Positions 51,750 through 62,217 of a stretch of 64,000 nucleotides of DNA are shown in pieces. The number at the start of each line of letters is the position of its first letter. The stretch's first letter is position 1. The notes under the pieces are model-generated. The model did no database searches and was not told where the DNA came from. It saw only the letters and a program-made list of their open reading frames with translations. The position numbers and the translations under genes are program-made. The stretch comes from Ariolimax columbianus (lineage: Eukaryota; Mollusca; Gastropoda; Stylommatophora; Arionidae). The stretch is taken from NCBI GenBank assembly GCA_036924085.1, contig JAVGWX010000006.1, forward strand, positions 43,432,746 to 43,496,745, written 5' to 3'.

Positions 51750-54640
51750 AGAATATTCACAGATCGTGAAACATCTGGGCAAAGAATTTACTTTTTCTCA
51801 TGAACAAAATTAGGAAACTGCTTGGGTTAAAGGTGTGTCCGTAGTGGAGAGCTTTATTCCGACATGTCCATACTAAGTGTCTGAACTCTGCCAATATTGT
51901 TAGCAGTTTGTTTTGTGTGTCTCTATCAGTCCATGGAAGTGTGTGAAGCATTATGGGTCTAAACATGTGTACTCTTATCTTGGTAAATTTGCTAATTATT
52001 TGTCTAATTTTACATAATGTTGTGCTAACTACTATACAAAGATAAAATTAATGATTTTCTGTTTCTTGTATGTTTCTGCTGCAAAGTTGACATTTTGGTG
52101 TTCCAAGTCCTAGCTGGGTTTGATCTTATTTACGTATTGGTGTTGTTCCGAATATTAGTCTGTAAGTAATTTCTTTAATGTGTGGTAATACTTTAAGGTT
52201 GTGTATGTTACAAAAGGGATGTGTATAGTTTGTTATGAAATACTCGTAGCCTCGTTTAATCCTATCTTTAAGTGGGGGTTCCTGTAATAATGTTAGTTTT
52301 TTTTATAAATAGTGTCTGGTTTTTGTGTGTGTAATGTTCCATTGCCATTAATGTGTCGTATGCATTGTTTATAAAGCATGGGTATATTTTTAAAGCAATG
52401 TGGGATAGTGTTATTTAATTTACATAATTTAGTTATTCCAAGCCCTACATAATAGTGGGACATTAGATATTCATTACGGTGTTTAATTATTTCTTGTACA
52501 AATTTAATTCTTAGTGATTGCATTCTAATTGTTATGTCTTGCAACGCGATCCCACCTCGGTTTTTTTTTCCTGCATTAGCGTTTTAGAGTCGATATTATG
52601 TATTGTGTTGCGGAAAATGAAACTTTAAACTACTTTATTTATTTCTTTGATTATTGTTATGGGTGGACATAATATATTTGCGATGTATATTAATTATTAT
52701 AGTATAATTGAGTTTACTATTGTAATGCGCCCAAATATTGTTGTTGTTTTGTATTCAAATTTCCCTAGACAAGTTTTAATATTCAAAGTATTTTTTCCCC
52801 ATATTTCTTCATTAAGGTTAAGTGGATTAGAAGGGTATGTTATTCCATATATTTTTATCTTATTTACTTGGGTTAGTGGAAGAGGAAAATGGAAATAATT
52901 AATCCACTTGCCAATCCCCATTATGGATGATTTAGGAATATGAATTTTGGATCCGCTTTCTGTGCCGTATTGGGTAAAAGGCTTTGGAATATTTTGAATA
53001 GAACTACTAATGGATGGAAAGAAAGTATCGTTCGCGTAAGCTATAACTTTTTGTTCCCCTTACCCCGGTATATGGGTCCCTACTATTGTTGGGTCCTGTC
53101 TAATCTTCTCTAGTACGGGTTCTAAGACTAGAGTTTAAAGTGCTGGAGACAGCGGACATCCTTGCCTGACTGATTTTGTTAGGTGGAAACTATCTGTTAA
53201 ATTATTATTTTGGCTTTCGGGTATGTTATATATTATTTATATCCATTTAGTAAAATATTCCCTGATGTTATTTTTAACGAATATTTCAGGAAGGAAGGAA
53301 TGTGAGACTCTGTCGAAATTGTTTTCTTGATCAATTAAAAGAATGCCAGATTGGATGTTTTTGTCGCTAGTATAAATTATATTGTCTTGTAAGAAATGTG
53401 CATATTTACTGATTTTTACGGTCGAGTCGTCAGAGCCTAGGTTTTTGTTTTTTTGATAGGAGTCGAGTGAGTTTTTTAAGTCGGATAAGGACAGGGGTAT
53501 ACTAATGACATTCCTGACTTCGTCACTCAACTGCTTCGTATACTCGGAGAAGTTTCCGCACTCAGTGCGCTTGGTATTCTCTGCGGAATACAATGTCGTG
53601 TAGTAGTCATGAAAGGTCTGTCTTATTTCGTGGGGTTCAGTTAATATTTGTCCTGTTTGTCCCTTGATTTTGTGTATTTGTCGTGTAGGTTGTATGTTCT
53701 GTTCTACAGCTAAGTACTGTTGTGTGGGGATTTTCTGTAAGAATATTGGTGTTTTCGAGCTTAATTGAGCCTCTTATAGTTTATAATTATCGATTTTGTC
53801 TAATACATCTGGTAAGAGTTGAATTTGGAATACGTTTTTATCGATTAGTCTTGTCATTTTTATAGCTTCTTCAATAATATGTCTATTGCGTTTTGTATTT
53901 CTGTGTATTTCTTTTGAAATGGTCTGTGTGCGGTCCCTGATTGTACTCCTAATTAAATCCCAATAACTGTTTAGATTTGTGTCAGCTAGATGTTCTGTGA
54001 AGTTCATTATTAGGGTGGATATGTTTTTCCCAAAATCTTTATTATTAAATAGTGAGTTGGGGGACGGCGTGGCCTAGTGGTTAAGTGGCACGGCTCACAA
54101 TCCGAAGGTGCTGGGTTCGATCCCCATCACAGCACCGGCCGTTACCCCGGGGAAGCAAACCCTTAGAAAATGCAGGAGGAAGCAGACCCTTACATAAAAT
54201 GAATGCTGAAGTCGGATGCACTGGGCCGACAGGCGCAAAATAAAAACCACAGTGCAACGCACACCCGCCTTGGGGAATAGAGAAATAAGTCGAACGCAAA
54301 AAAAAAAAAAGAAAAAAAAGGGAGTTGTTGAACTTCTAGTGTTTGGATTGCGTGTGACTATTTGATATGTGAGTGCCGTTAACTATAATGGCTACTGCTT
54401 TATGATTTGTAAGCCGGGTCGTGTCTATGTGGTGTGTTGTATTAACTGTGTATGTTTTTGGTATGTATATCCTACCAATTCTAGTGTGTATTATAAGATG
54501 ATGTGAGTGTGATGTATGAGTAATGTCTGTTCTATTAGGGTAAGTATTCCTGTATGCATCTATTAAGTTATTTTTGTCTAACATTGTTTATAAATTTGTT
54601 GTTCGTGGCCTGGTTTTCTGTGTGTGTGTGCTGTGTCTAA
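51750..54640 (-). pseudogene. Tx1/L1-like LINE relic (LINE-F) with a SINE insertion
   Basis: In minus-strand order: endonuclease end at 54584-54336 (IGRIYIPKTYTVNTTHHIDT and NHKAVAI, where SDH reads TNH); the linker 54007-53774 (NSYWDLIRSTIRDRTQTISK); RT start 53593-53237 (LKNSLDSYQKNKNLGSDDST, then a deletion, then NIQSGILLIDQENNFDRVSH, motif A-like with Asp kept); TKSVRQGCPLSPAL near 53170-53130; AYANDTFFPSISSSI near 53040, where ADD reads AND; and SKIHIPKSSIMGIGKWINYF with INKIKIYGI-like sequence after it. The layout fits L1/Tx1-group elements, which lack RNase H. Stops, frameshifts and the lost Asp make it inactive. The part below about 52600 (C-terminal, includes 52293-52544) is recognised only by continuity. 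Confidence 0.85.
54060..54321 (+). mobile_element. tRNA-derived SINE with target-site duplication
   Basis: The best-preserved SINE here: GGCCTAGTGGTTAAGTGGCA (box A context), GGTGCTGGGTTCGATCCCCA (box B), then GGCCGTTACCCCGGGGAAGC, GCAGACCCTTACATAAAATG, GAAGTCGGATGCACTGGGCC and an A-rich tail at 54298-54319. GAGTTG flanks it at 54054-54059 and 54322-54327. Removing the SINE with one copy of GAGTTG rejoins the Tx1-like frame (KFNNS to LFNNKDFGKN), supporting this as the insertion site. Confidence 0.95.
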
Positions 54641-54715
54641 ATTACTTAATGTTCAGTAGAAGTCCGAGTCCGCAGCAAGTATTATATTTTGATTTTTAAG
54701 ATTTTGTTCTATGGT
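54641..54715. other. Short unique spacer
   Basis: Nothing recognised between the Tx1-like relic and the R2 copy. Confidence 0.4.
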
Positions 54716-55003
54716 GTTTCTAGGGAGGGCTACTAGGAAGCCGTGGTGAGGCTCTTGGCTAGTATGTTTTGCCTTACCCTCACTAACGTCTGGTCAGTGT
54801 ATTTTGCCAGACCAGACGTTAGTCTTACTCCCCTCCCTGTTCGCTAAAATGGAGGTTGGCAGAGCAGTTTTCTTAAGCTTTTTGCTGGTCCTTTTTATAT
54901 AGGAATGACCTTTCTGCTTCAAGAACAACGCGCTAGCTATATTGATAACATTTTTGAAACAAAAATGTTTGATTGCTGCCGGGTAAGCTGGCCATTAACC
55001 CAC
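54716..55003 (+). mobile_element. R2 3' half with extended flank, partner of 50960-51245
   Basis: GGGAGGGCTACTAGGAAGCC, CTTGGCTAGTATGTTTTGCC, CTGGTCAGTGTATTTTGCCA, then CTGCTTCAAGAACAACGCGC and GATTGCTGCCGGGTAAGCTG. Similarity to 50960-51245 spans the whole block with few indels and ends at AAGCTGG. Confidence 0.8.
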
Positions 55004-55584
55004 TGATCCTTATATCAAAACCCGTTTGAGACTACACAAGACGACGCAACTTATGCCTGAAAACGTACGAACTAGAATCACAAAAGTAAATCATCAATCA
55101 CTTTTGTTCCAATTCTGGTAACAGATCTCACGCTGTGAATGTTAATTGTGCAGAGAAACATGTACTTGGCTCAGAGTAAACAGACAAACTAGCTGTTGAT
55201 TGAAGGTAATTATTACGTTTCGCTTTGTTTATCTCATCTAAGGAAACTCATAAACGTGAACAAAATCGTTAAGCTTTCACTATAACAGACATTGCCTTTG
55301 AGTATGGCGTGTTAGAGATATCACTGTACTGGGACTCAAATTTTGGAGTGACAACTTTCAAGTTTCGTTCCATTCTTTATTTTTTATTCTAGGAACCAAC
55401 AGCATCACACAAGAGATATTTCCATAAATGCTCCGTTCTCCGTTTAAGCAGCCAGCCAAGCGTATATACTCCGTGTCCCAATTGGGTGTTGATTTCGTGT
55501 TCTTCGGATCTTTCCAGACAGAACATTCTTCTCTCTGCCCTAGTTACTCCCAAATCTATCATTCTCTGCACATCCTCTGTAACT
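55004..55584. other. No gene recognised
   Basis: No motif. The minus ORF 55389-55571 and plus ORF 55428-55643 are opposite-strand frames with no recognisable domain. Confidence 0.5.
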
Positions 55585-55650
55585 GTTGTATACAGACTCC
55601 GCAGGGTCTTCTAAGCCAGTATAAAGACGTTAAGTTAAGTTAAATTTTAT
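55585..55650 (+). mobile_element. CR1-like (LINE-E) 3' end, plus orientation
   Basis: TTGTATACAGACTCCGCAGG, GTCTTCTAAGCCAGTATAAA then GACGTTAAGTTAAGTTAA, the complement of the tails at 33090 and 42896. The TTAAG repeat is the terminal tail. Upstream CR1 coding is not seen. Confidence 0.7.
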
Positions 55651-55654
55651 GTAT

Positions 55655-56276
55655 TATCGCCTCCTTCTGTCTCTTTATCATTCTGTAGACCGTTCATGAC
55701 TGCCGTTATCAACTTAATCCTGTTTCTCGTCATCACCGCGTCGATCACCACACTGCGTCCAGCCACTGCATCAGCTCTTTCGTTGCCCCAAACACCCGCG
55801 CTCAGTAGATCCACGTGACACCTTGTACACCAGAGTTGCTCAGATGAGGTCCACTTCCCTTTTAGCATGCACGTTTCTATCTTAAGGAGATTACCCTGCG
55901 TGTCTGACAGTATCACTGCGTGTATCACCGGTTGCGTCACCAACCAAGTCAGTGTCGCTGTTACCGCCTCACTCTCCATCCTCATACTCGCTGTGATAGT
56001 GGAGTAGGCAGCTGATTCCTCCACCACCTCAATATGATATGCTTTTGATGCAGACTGGTCATAATGAATTCTGACTATATGACCAAACCACTTGATTAGT
56101 TGAGAGTCAATGTAGACACTAACTGGGTTTGTCCTCACTGTCTTTGTCAGCGTGGTGTTGCGGATTGGGTCACGAATTGTCTTTCCGTCTGCACTTCTCA
56201 CACAGCTGATCTCACAGATCTGGACCTTACTCTTAAGTGTTTCTAGTAAGGACCTAAATTGACATTGGTAACACAA
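55655..56276 (-). pseudogene. Fused relic ORF: LINE-D connection region plus RNase H fragment
   Basis: One open frame of 209 codons (55647-56276). Residues 1-82 are LINE-D: MCYQCQFRSLLET, CEISCVRSADGKTIRD and QLIKWFGHIVRI. Residues about 85-175 are an RNase H domain: ESAAYSTITASMRMESEAVT with E101, HAVILSDTQGNLLK with D125, and GVWGNERADAVAGRS with D169; the first Asp strand (YTDGS) is missing. LINE-D copies elsewhere show no RNase H, so this looks like two relics joined near 56024 that happen to stay in frame. Whether it is transcribed is unknown. Being cut at both ends, it is unlikely to be functional. Confidence 0.75.
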
Positions 56277-56278
56277 TG

Positions 56279-56625
56279 TACTATAACTACACTAATAATA
56301 TAACTATTATAGTGTTAGAACTGCAACACTATTATAACTACAATACTACTATAACTGCAATACTACTATAACTACAATGCTACTATAACTACAATACTAC
56401 TATAACTACAATTCTTCTATAACTGCAATACTACTATATCTACAATCATACTTTAACTACAATAATAACATAACTACAGTAGTAGTATAGCTACAATACT
56501 AGTATAACCACAATAAAACTATAACTACATAACTACTATATCTACAATAATCCTGTAACTACTATAATACATAACTGCAATACTACTATGACTACAATCC
56601 TATAATAACTAAAATAATGCTACAA
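56279..56625. repeat. Imperfect about 17-bp satellite (AATACTACTATAACTAC)
   Basis: Repeats of ATAACTACAATACTACT with many substitutions. The same motif family covers 58500-58835 and, more loosely, 59325-59640. Confidence 0.8.
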
Positions 56626-56629
56626 CTTA

Positions 56630-58460
56630 CTTACTTTCTGTGTCCTAGCCAATACGTCACACTTCATTCTTCCAGTATTCTGCCACGTGGATTGCCCTGT
56701 CATTGGCACTCAGCAGGTCATCCATGCTACACGTCATCGGGAGGTTTGGGCAGATGGTCCTGGTCTTGTGTTACTCCACATTTGCATGTTTCACCATCCA
56801 TGTATCCCCATCTTTTCAGGTTTTTCCTGCACCAGTTCGAAGTTATTTAGTGACTTCCATGTTGCGTAGGGCAGGAGATATCCAGGCGCAGGTTTCTCCG
56901 GTAACTCGATCAAGGGGACCTTGTAAGCTATTTCCAACTTTCGATGCGTCGATTTCCTGGACTAGTCTGTAGGGGCTGGGTTCACTAAGAAACTTCGCCT
57001 TGACTTTAGTCTTTGGTGCTGCATCTGATGTCCGAATATAGAGTGTCTTCGGTCATTTACCTTTTTGTCTCTTTCTATCTCTGACGCGACAGTTCTTCGT
57101 ATCTCTGGTGGCGCTATGTCGATTTTGGGGTATATTTTTTTAGTTGGTGTAGGTTTTAGGCATCCAGTAACTATACGGCCTGTCTCATTTATTGCTGTAT
57201 CTATATGTTTGAAATGTGCAGAGGTCTTCCAGACTGGGGCGGCGTACTCAGCTACAGAGAAACACCGAGCGACTGCAGATGTTCTGAGGACATCTGGCTT
57301 TGCTCCCTATGTTGTGCCAGTCAGTTTTCGTATGATACTATTTCTTGCATGTATTTTCTGATTTGTCTCCTGACAATGTGCGGCATAGGACAGCGTGCGG
57401 TATAACTTTGCTGCCAAGTATTTGGGGGGCCGTGCTGTGTTCTAGATCCTGTCCCTGCCTTTTGATCTGCAACTTTCTGTTTGCCTCTCAATTTCTGAGA
57501 TGGTAGGCACAAAGTTGAGTTTTACTGGGGTTTGGTTTCAGGTGATTTGTGGGTAATATAGAGCAATAGCATCAAGGGCGTTTGTCAGTTTCTGTTTGAC
57601 TTCTTCAAAGCCCGTTTCCTGGGAAGCTAATGCTGTATTATCGGTCTATATGAATTTTGTTACCTCTATATCTACAGGTTGATCGTTGGTGTATATATTA
57701 TGCAGCATAGGTGCCATGACACTTCCTTGTGCCAGGATACTTTCTTGTGCCAGGACACTTTCTTGTGCCAGGACACTTTCTTGTGCCAGGACACTTTCTT
57801 GTGCCAAACCCATTATTTTGGTTTCATCATCGACATTTTTCTACCACCTCCGATCCCCCTAAAGTGACGCAGAATCGCATATTCTGCAAGATACATTTAA
57901 TGAGGTTTGTGAGACGCTAGTCCTTTGTCATGGCATGTAGCTTAGAAAACAATTTCTGGTGGTTTATGGTATCATAAGCTACGCTTAAGTCAATAAAAGT
58001 TATTCCTGTGGTCTATTTACGTTCGTAACCGTCCTCGATCAGTTGTGCCAGGTTAAGAATCTGACCGCAGCATGATCTTCCAGGCCTGAAGTCTGCTTGC
58101 TGCTTGATGAGGTTCTTGCCATTCGGTTCAGAATCATTATTCCAAAGACTTTATACAGATGGCACAGTAATGAAACACGTCGGAAGTTCTTGGGTTCTGA
58201 TGGGGATTTTCCTGGTTTTAGCAGAGCAGACACATGGGATTTTCTTCAGATTTTAGGAATTTCCATAGAACCGATGCATGTGTTGAATAGCTTCAGCAGC
58301 CATGTGATGGTTTCTGGTCCATATTTTTAAATTTGCTTTGTCCTCAAGGTATCTGGGCCAGCTGCTTTGTTGTTTTTCATTTGATGTATTGCATTATTTA
58401 GTGCTTGCAAGGAGAAAAGATATCGCCAATATGTCATTTTCCTGTTACCAATCTCTCTGG
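56630..58460 (-). pseudogene. Jockey-like LINE relic (LINE-G)
   Basis: In minus-strand order: ISALLKPGKSPSEP and NFRRVSLLCHLYKVFGIMIL (ORF 58039-58233), the LLKPGKxPxxPxNFRPISLLCxxxKxxERxxLNR block; Q-SVLAP motif region at about 57800-57711; TDNTALASQETGFEEVKQKL near 57640-57580, where YADD reads TDN; RNSIIRKLTGTT-like near 57350; AEYAAPVWKTSAH near 57240; TGCLKPTPTKKIY near 57170; and a C-terminal finger/ARYWK-like end (RAIHVAEYWKNEV) near 56690-56650. Stops and the damaged catalytic box make it inactive. Plus ORFs across it are shadows. The clade is judged from memory of similar proteins. Confidence 0.8.
57711..57800. repeat. 18-bp tandem repeat inside the LINE-G RT motif, 5 units
   Basis: The unit is GTGCCAGGACACTTTCTT (first unit GTGCCATGACACTTCCTT). 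On the minus strand each unit encodes QESVLA. This equals the PQGSVLAP motif of the RT, copied five times in frame. Confidence 0.9.
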
Positions 58461-58499
58461 ATATTGGTTTGCTCTGCTTTTTGAGTGATTTATCTGTTA

Positions 58500-58835
58500 T
58501 AACTGAAATTAATACTTTAACTACAATAAAGCTATAACTACAATATCACTATAGCTACAATACCACTATAACTATAATACTACTATAACTACAATACCAA
58601 TATAACTACTTTATATACAATGACAACAATACAGCTTTGGCTACAATATCAATATAACTTATTTTACATACAGTAACAACAGTACTTATATAACTACAAA
58701 ACATACAACAACAACAATAGTACTATAACTACAATACATACTACACGTACAGTACATATTGAAACTACAATACATACAATAGCTACAATGATAATTAAAA
58801 AAAATACTGCTAAAACTACATTATATGGTAATCGT
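58500..58835. repeat. Imperfect about 17-bp satellite, second block
   Basis: ACTATAACTACAATA-type repeats with variants (TACATACA, ACAACAAC) as at 56279-56625. Confidence 0.75.
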
Positions 58836-58840
58836 AGACT

Positions 58841-59125
58841 GACGTCTGGCCAAGCATTAAATACTAATCAGACAATGTGAGTCAGGGTCAGGTAAACATT
58901 CTGACCAAGACCCCGATTACTTTCAAGCAGAACACCTTAGAAATAGGATGTGTTGGTTTGGTTATCAAGGTGGAAATCAACGGGCTATCGGTAATAGTGA
59001 GCTTTACACATATGAGACCAAGCGCAGCACAACAGACTGGATTACTCATGCTCACCTTCATCAGCACGTTCGGTATGGAGGACATCTACTGCAACGTGAG
59101 ACTTAACGCTGCAAGTGTTAACTTA
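58841..59125 (-). mobile_element. Dispersed repeat R2, diverged
   Basis: GACGTCTGGCCAAGCAT, one array unit (AATCAGACAATGTGAGTCAG), GACCAAGACCCCGATTAC, CACCTTCATCAGCACGTTCG and CTACTGCAACGTGAGACTTA. R2 order is conserved; only about one array unit remains. Confidence 0.7.
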
Positions 59126-59139
59126 CTTTTAGTCGCGAC

Positions 59140-59305
59140 ACGATGCCGAAGAAAGATGTGTCGGATCGGAAGGTGCAAATATCGCATTCAAGCTGTAAAC
59201 TAGCGGCACAACGCATTCCGTTCTCCGGACTCCATCCTGCTATATGCAAAGCCCTGTTCAGGGCTTGGTAGCGGGAGATTGAGAACGAGCGCAATAGAAG
59301 AAGAA
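59140..59305 (+). mobile_element. R1 SINE-like repeat, short form
   Basis: The reverse of the other R1 copies: GTGTCGGATCGGAAGGTGCA, CAAGCTGTAAACTAGCGGCA, CATTCCGTTCTCCGGACTCC and TTGGTAGCGGGAGATTGAGA, then AGCGCAATAGAAGAAGAACA. It shows the GAA-type tail directly. Confidence 0.8.
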
Positions 59306-59324
59306 CAATAACAAGTGAATCCTC

Positions 59325-59640
59325 AACAAAAATAACTACAATGCATCATTAAACAACAATATATGCTACACTTACAATACATTCTCTAACTACAATATAT
59401 CCCGTAATCGATTTATATTATACAATATACTATAACTGCATTAAATGCTATAACTACAATACATACTATAATTGCAACATGCTATAAGTACAATGCATGC
59501 TACAATTACAATTAATGCTACAATTACAATACACGCTATAATTACAGTACACTCTATAATTTCAGTACACTCTATAATTACAATATTTATTTCAACTGCA
59601 GTACATAGTTTACAATAAAATACAACTGTAGAAGTTATTC
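59325..59640. repeat. Imperfect ATA-rich satellite, third block
   Basis: CTATAATTACAATACA and related units, diverged from the earlier two blocks. Confidence 0.6.
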
Positions 59641-59657
59641 ACTTTTACTATCGTTTA

Positions 59658-59659
59658 AA

Positions 59660-59718
<59 letters not shown>

Positions 59719-59748
59719 TGCTACTTCTACTACTACTACTACTACTAT

Positions 59749-59789
<41 letters not shown>

Positions 59790-60030
59790 TTATTACTACT
59801 ACTGAAACAACTTCTGCTACTACCACTGCTACTACTACTACCGCAACTACTGATGCTAATACTACTGTTACTACACATGTATTACTCATACTACTGCTAC
59901 TACTACTGTTACTGCTGTTATTGTTATTACTATTACTATCATAGACCCTACTGTTACTGCTACTGTTACTGCTACTGTTACTACTACTTTAATTGCTATA
60001 CTTCTACTGACATTACTACATATACTACAG
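59658..60030. repeat. (ACT)n microsatellite
   Basis: Dense CTA/ACT triplets at 59659-59805, then interrupted versions up to about 60030. Confidence 0.9.
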
Positions 60031-60044
60031 CTACTATTTCGTGT

Positions 60045-60575
60045 ATAAAGAATTAGTTAGACCTAAATTGGAGTACTGTATACAGGTGTGGCATCCTTAT
60101 CGTAAGGGAAGGGGGGGGGGGGGAGGGGGATAGAATCATGCTGGAAAGTATACACAAAAGAGCAAAATAGCTGATAGTGGGATTTCCAGAATTACAGTTA
60201 TGAGGAAAGACTCAGACAAATGGGCCTACACTGTCTAGAAACGAGAAGAATTGGAGGTGACAATACAGGTTATAAGATAATCAACGGAAAGGATATATTA
60301 GACTAGAACAAGTTTTTTTCTCCAAAATACAACCAACTACAGCAACAAGAGGGTACAGCTGCAAATTAACTAAAGAAAAAGACCCGATTAGATATTAGGA
60401 AATATATTTTTAGTCAGCGAGTGGTGAATGTTTCGAATGCATTGCCACAGGAACTAGTGAATGCAAGGACAATTAATGCATTTAAGAATATATTGGATAC
60501 GCATATCTTTTAGAGCAAGGAAATGTAAATGAAACTGGTTGTATAAAAAGTCTGCAGAGTCTTTTAAACTTCTTC
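60045..60575 (+). pseudogene. CR1-like (LINE-E) 3' relic
   Basis: Broken plus frames read KELVRPKLEYCIQVWHPY, the VRPxLEYxxxVWxP block after the RT, then a 13-base G run (60111-60123), IMLESIHKRAK, YEERLRQMGL-like sequence, and FSQRVVNVSNALPQEL-like plus VNARTINAFKNI-like ends in shifting frames. The order fits the C-terminal region of CR1/Rex elements (RRATKL...YEERL...N.LP...V.A.....FK..LD). AACTGGTTGTATAAAAAGTC and GAGTCTTTTAAAC mark the family 3' end, followed by (CTT)n and an R1 copy. Confidence 0.85.
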
Positions 60576-60576
60576 T

Positions 60577-60940
60577 TCTTCTTCGTTCATTCTAAATCTC
60601 CCGCTACCAAACCCCGAAAGGGCTTAAGTAGCAGAATGTAGTCCAGAGAACGGAATCGGTTGTGTCGTAGTTTACAGCTTGACTGCGATATTTTCACCTT
60701 TCGGTCCAACACATCCGACTTCAGCAAGCATTTCTTGAGTACCGGGTTAGCATTCCCTCTTCGATCCCTTCTCCTTAGCCAGTCTGCCCTGCTGCAGCCT
60801 GTTATCCAGGATCACTGCGTGTAGGTGTAGAAGGGTCTTGGCAGCTCTGGTTCGCTGACCCTGACGCTAGCAGTCAGCTATGGGTCGCTGACCACTGCAG
60901 CTCATGCGCTGCTCAGCGTCTTGATCCCGTCTTTTATACC
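60577..60940 (-). mobile_element. SINE-like repeat R1, long form
   Basis: Directly follows the CTTCTTCTTCTT run at 60568-60584. Contains ATCTCCCGCTACCAAACCCC, CCGAAAGGGCTTAAGTAGCA, CAACACATCCGACTTCAGCA and GTCTTGGCAGCTCTGGTTCG. The best long-form copy. Confidence 0.85.
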
Positions 60941-61299
60941 ACTATACTATACACTAGCTTATGTTACAAATTTTTCGAAATCATCATTTTTTAAATTACT
61001 GTGTTGACTTTTGCATATTTTCTGCCCTACTGACTTGTAAACTACTCTAAATTCACATGTAATCATTATTTATTATTTAGTAAATAGTATGATCTGCTAC
61101 AGAGCTGTCCGCCTGATTCATTTATCACACAAAGAATCTGTCTATCTATCTTCATTCCACTTATGTCGTTAGACGTTGTTGGGAGGTGTGACGTCCTTTG
61201 TTTCATTTTTTTTGCTAGCTAAAAATCAACTGGTTACTTGCTAGATCAATCCCAACACCTGTTAGCCTCTGGAATATGCGATCGCCTATTTTTGAGACT
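60941..61299. other. No gene recognised
   Basis: AT-rich and motif-free. Confidence 0.5.
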
Positions 61300-61385
61300 G
61301 GTGGAGGTGGAAGCGTAAATTAGAGCAAGGTAGACCCGCAGTCTGTCAGGCGCCGTCTAAACCGCTCCGCTAACTTTATAACCAA
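61300..61385 (+). repeat. R4 fragment
   Basis: AAATTAGAGCAAGGTAGACC, CGCAGTCTGTCAGGCGCCGT and CTAAACCGCTCC match the R4 core. Confidence 0.6.
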
Positions 61386-61499
61386 GAACTGAAGTTATAG
61401 CCATACAGTCCCCTTTCTGCAAAATATTGTCTATGGGGCGAATATCCCTAGAATAATTTGAGTTAATTTTTAACTTGAATTTTGCCCTAGCAGCGGCCG

Positions 61500-61745
61500 C
61501 TAGGCCTACTCTTTTCGATTTACAACCGCTAAGGTATTTTTTAACGTGCGCGCCACTACATACGGGTGTCTGATCTCACTACTCAAAGATCAGGGGAAAT
61601 ATTTACCAATTGAACCACGTGAAAAAATCCTGATCTCCGCCGTGATTTGAGCCCGCGACCTCCAGCACCCGAGGCGAACACCTTATCTCAAGACCACTGG
61701 GTCCTGCACCGCACCCACACCCCCCCCCTCCCCCCACCCTAAAAA
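61500..61745 (-). mobile_element. tRNA-like SINE
   Basis: The minus strand reads GACCCAGTGGTCTTGAGATA (box A-like), TGTTCGCCTCGGGTGCTGG and GGTCGCGGGCTCAAATCACG (box B-like GGCTCAAATC). About 150 bases of non-tRNA sequence follow. C-rich homopolymer runs at 61717-61735 bound the 5' side. A diverged tRNA pseudogene is the alternative. Confidence 0.5.
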
Positions 61746-62034
61746 AAATACTCAACGGAATCCTAGCAAATGTACGCTATCATTATTTGATTTTGTTTAT
61801 TTTAACCCTCGTTTTCGTCTGTTGATCAACCTATCAAGGGAAATCAGTTTCCGGTCTTGCGCAAAATGTGTGTGGTCTGGGTTAAAATGATTGAATCGTT
61901 ACGACATTAGTTTGTTCTTCTCAAATTGTTTCTTTTTATGTTTTTTCACCTTCATTATCATCTTCTTCATGTTTTCATCTTCTTCTGAATTGAAAAAAAA
62001 ATTCTTCTTCTTTTCCTTCAACTACTAGAGCAGC
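61746..62034. other. No gene recognised
   Basis: AACAAGTTTCCGGTCTT-like sequence near 61845-61860 (CAGTTTCCGGTCTTGCGCAA) recurs at 63805-63830 (CAAGTTTCCGGTCTTCTGCA), each followed by TGTGTGGTCTG and AAAATGATT/C. A short repeat thus lies near both ends of the ACT tract. Confidence 0.6.
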
Positions 62035-62045
62035 AACTGCGGCTG

Positions 62046-62115
<70 letters not shown>

Positions 62116-62137
62116 GACTGCTACTACTACTACTACG

Positions 62138-62175
<38 letters not shown>

Positions 62176-62179
62176 GACG

Positions 62180-62217
<38 letters not shown>

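Noticed and set aside
54062..54135. Functional tRNA gene (box A and box B present)
   Set aside because: The head is followed by a conserved non-tRNA body and A-rich tail, occurs in three copies, and does not end like a mature tRNA. It is a SINE. The tRNA-like heads at 12185, 44120, 44735, 50130 and 61640 are also not supported as real tRNA genes.
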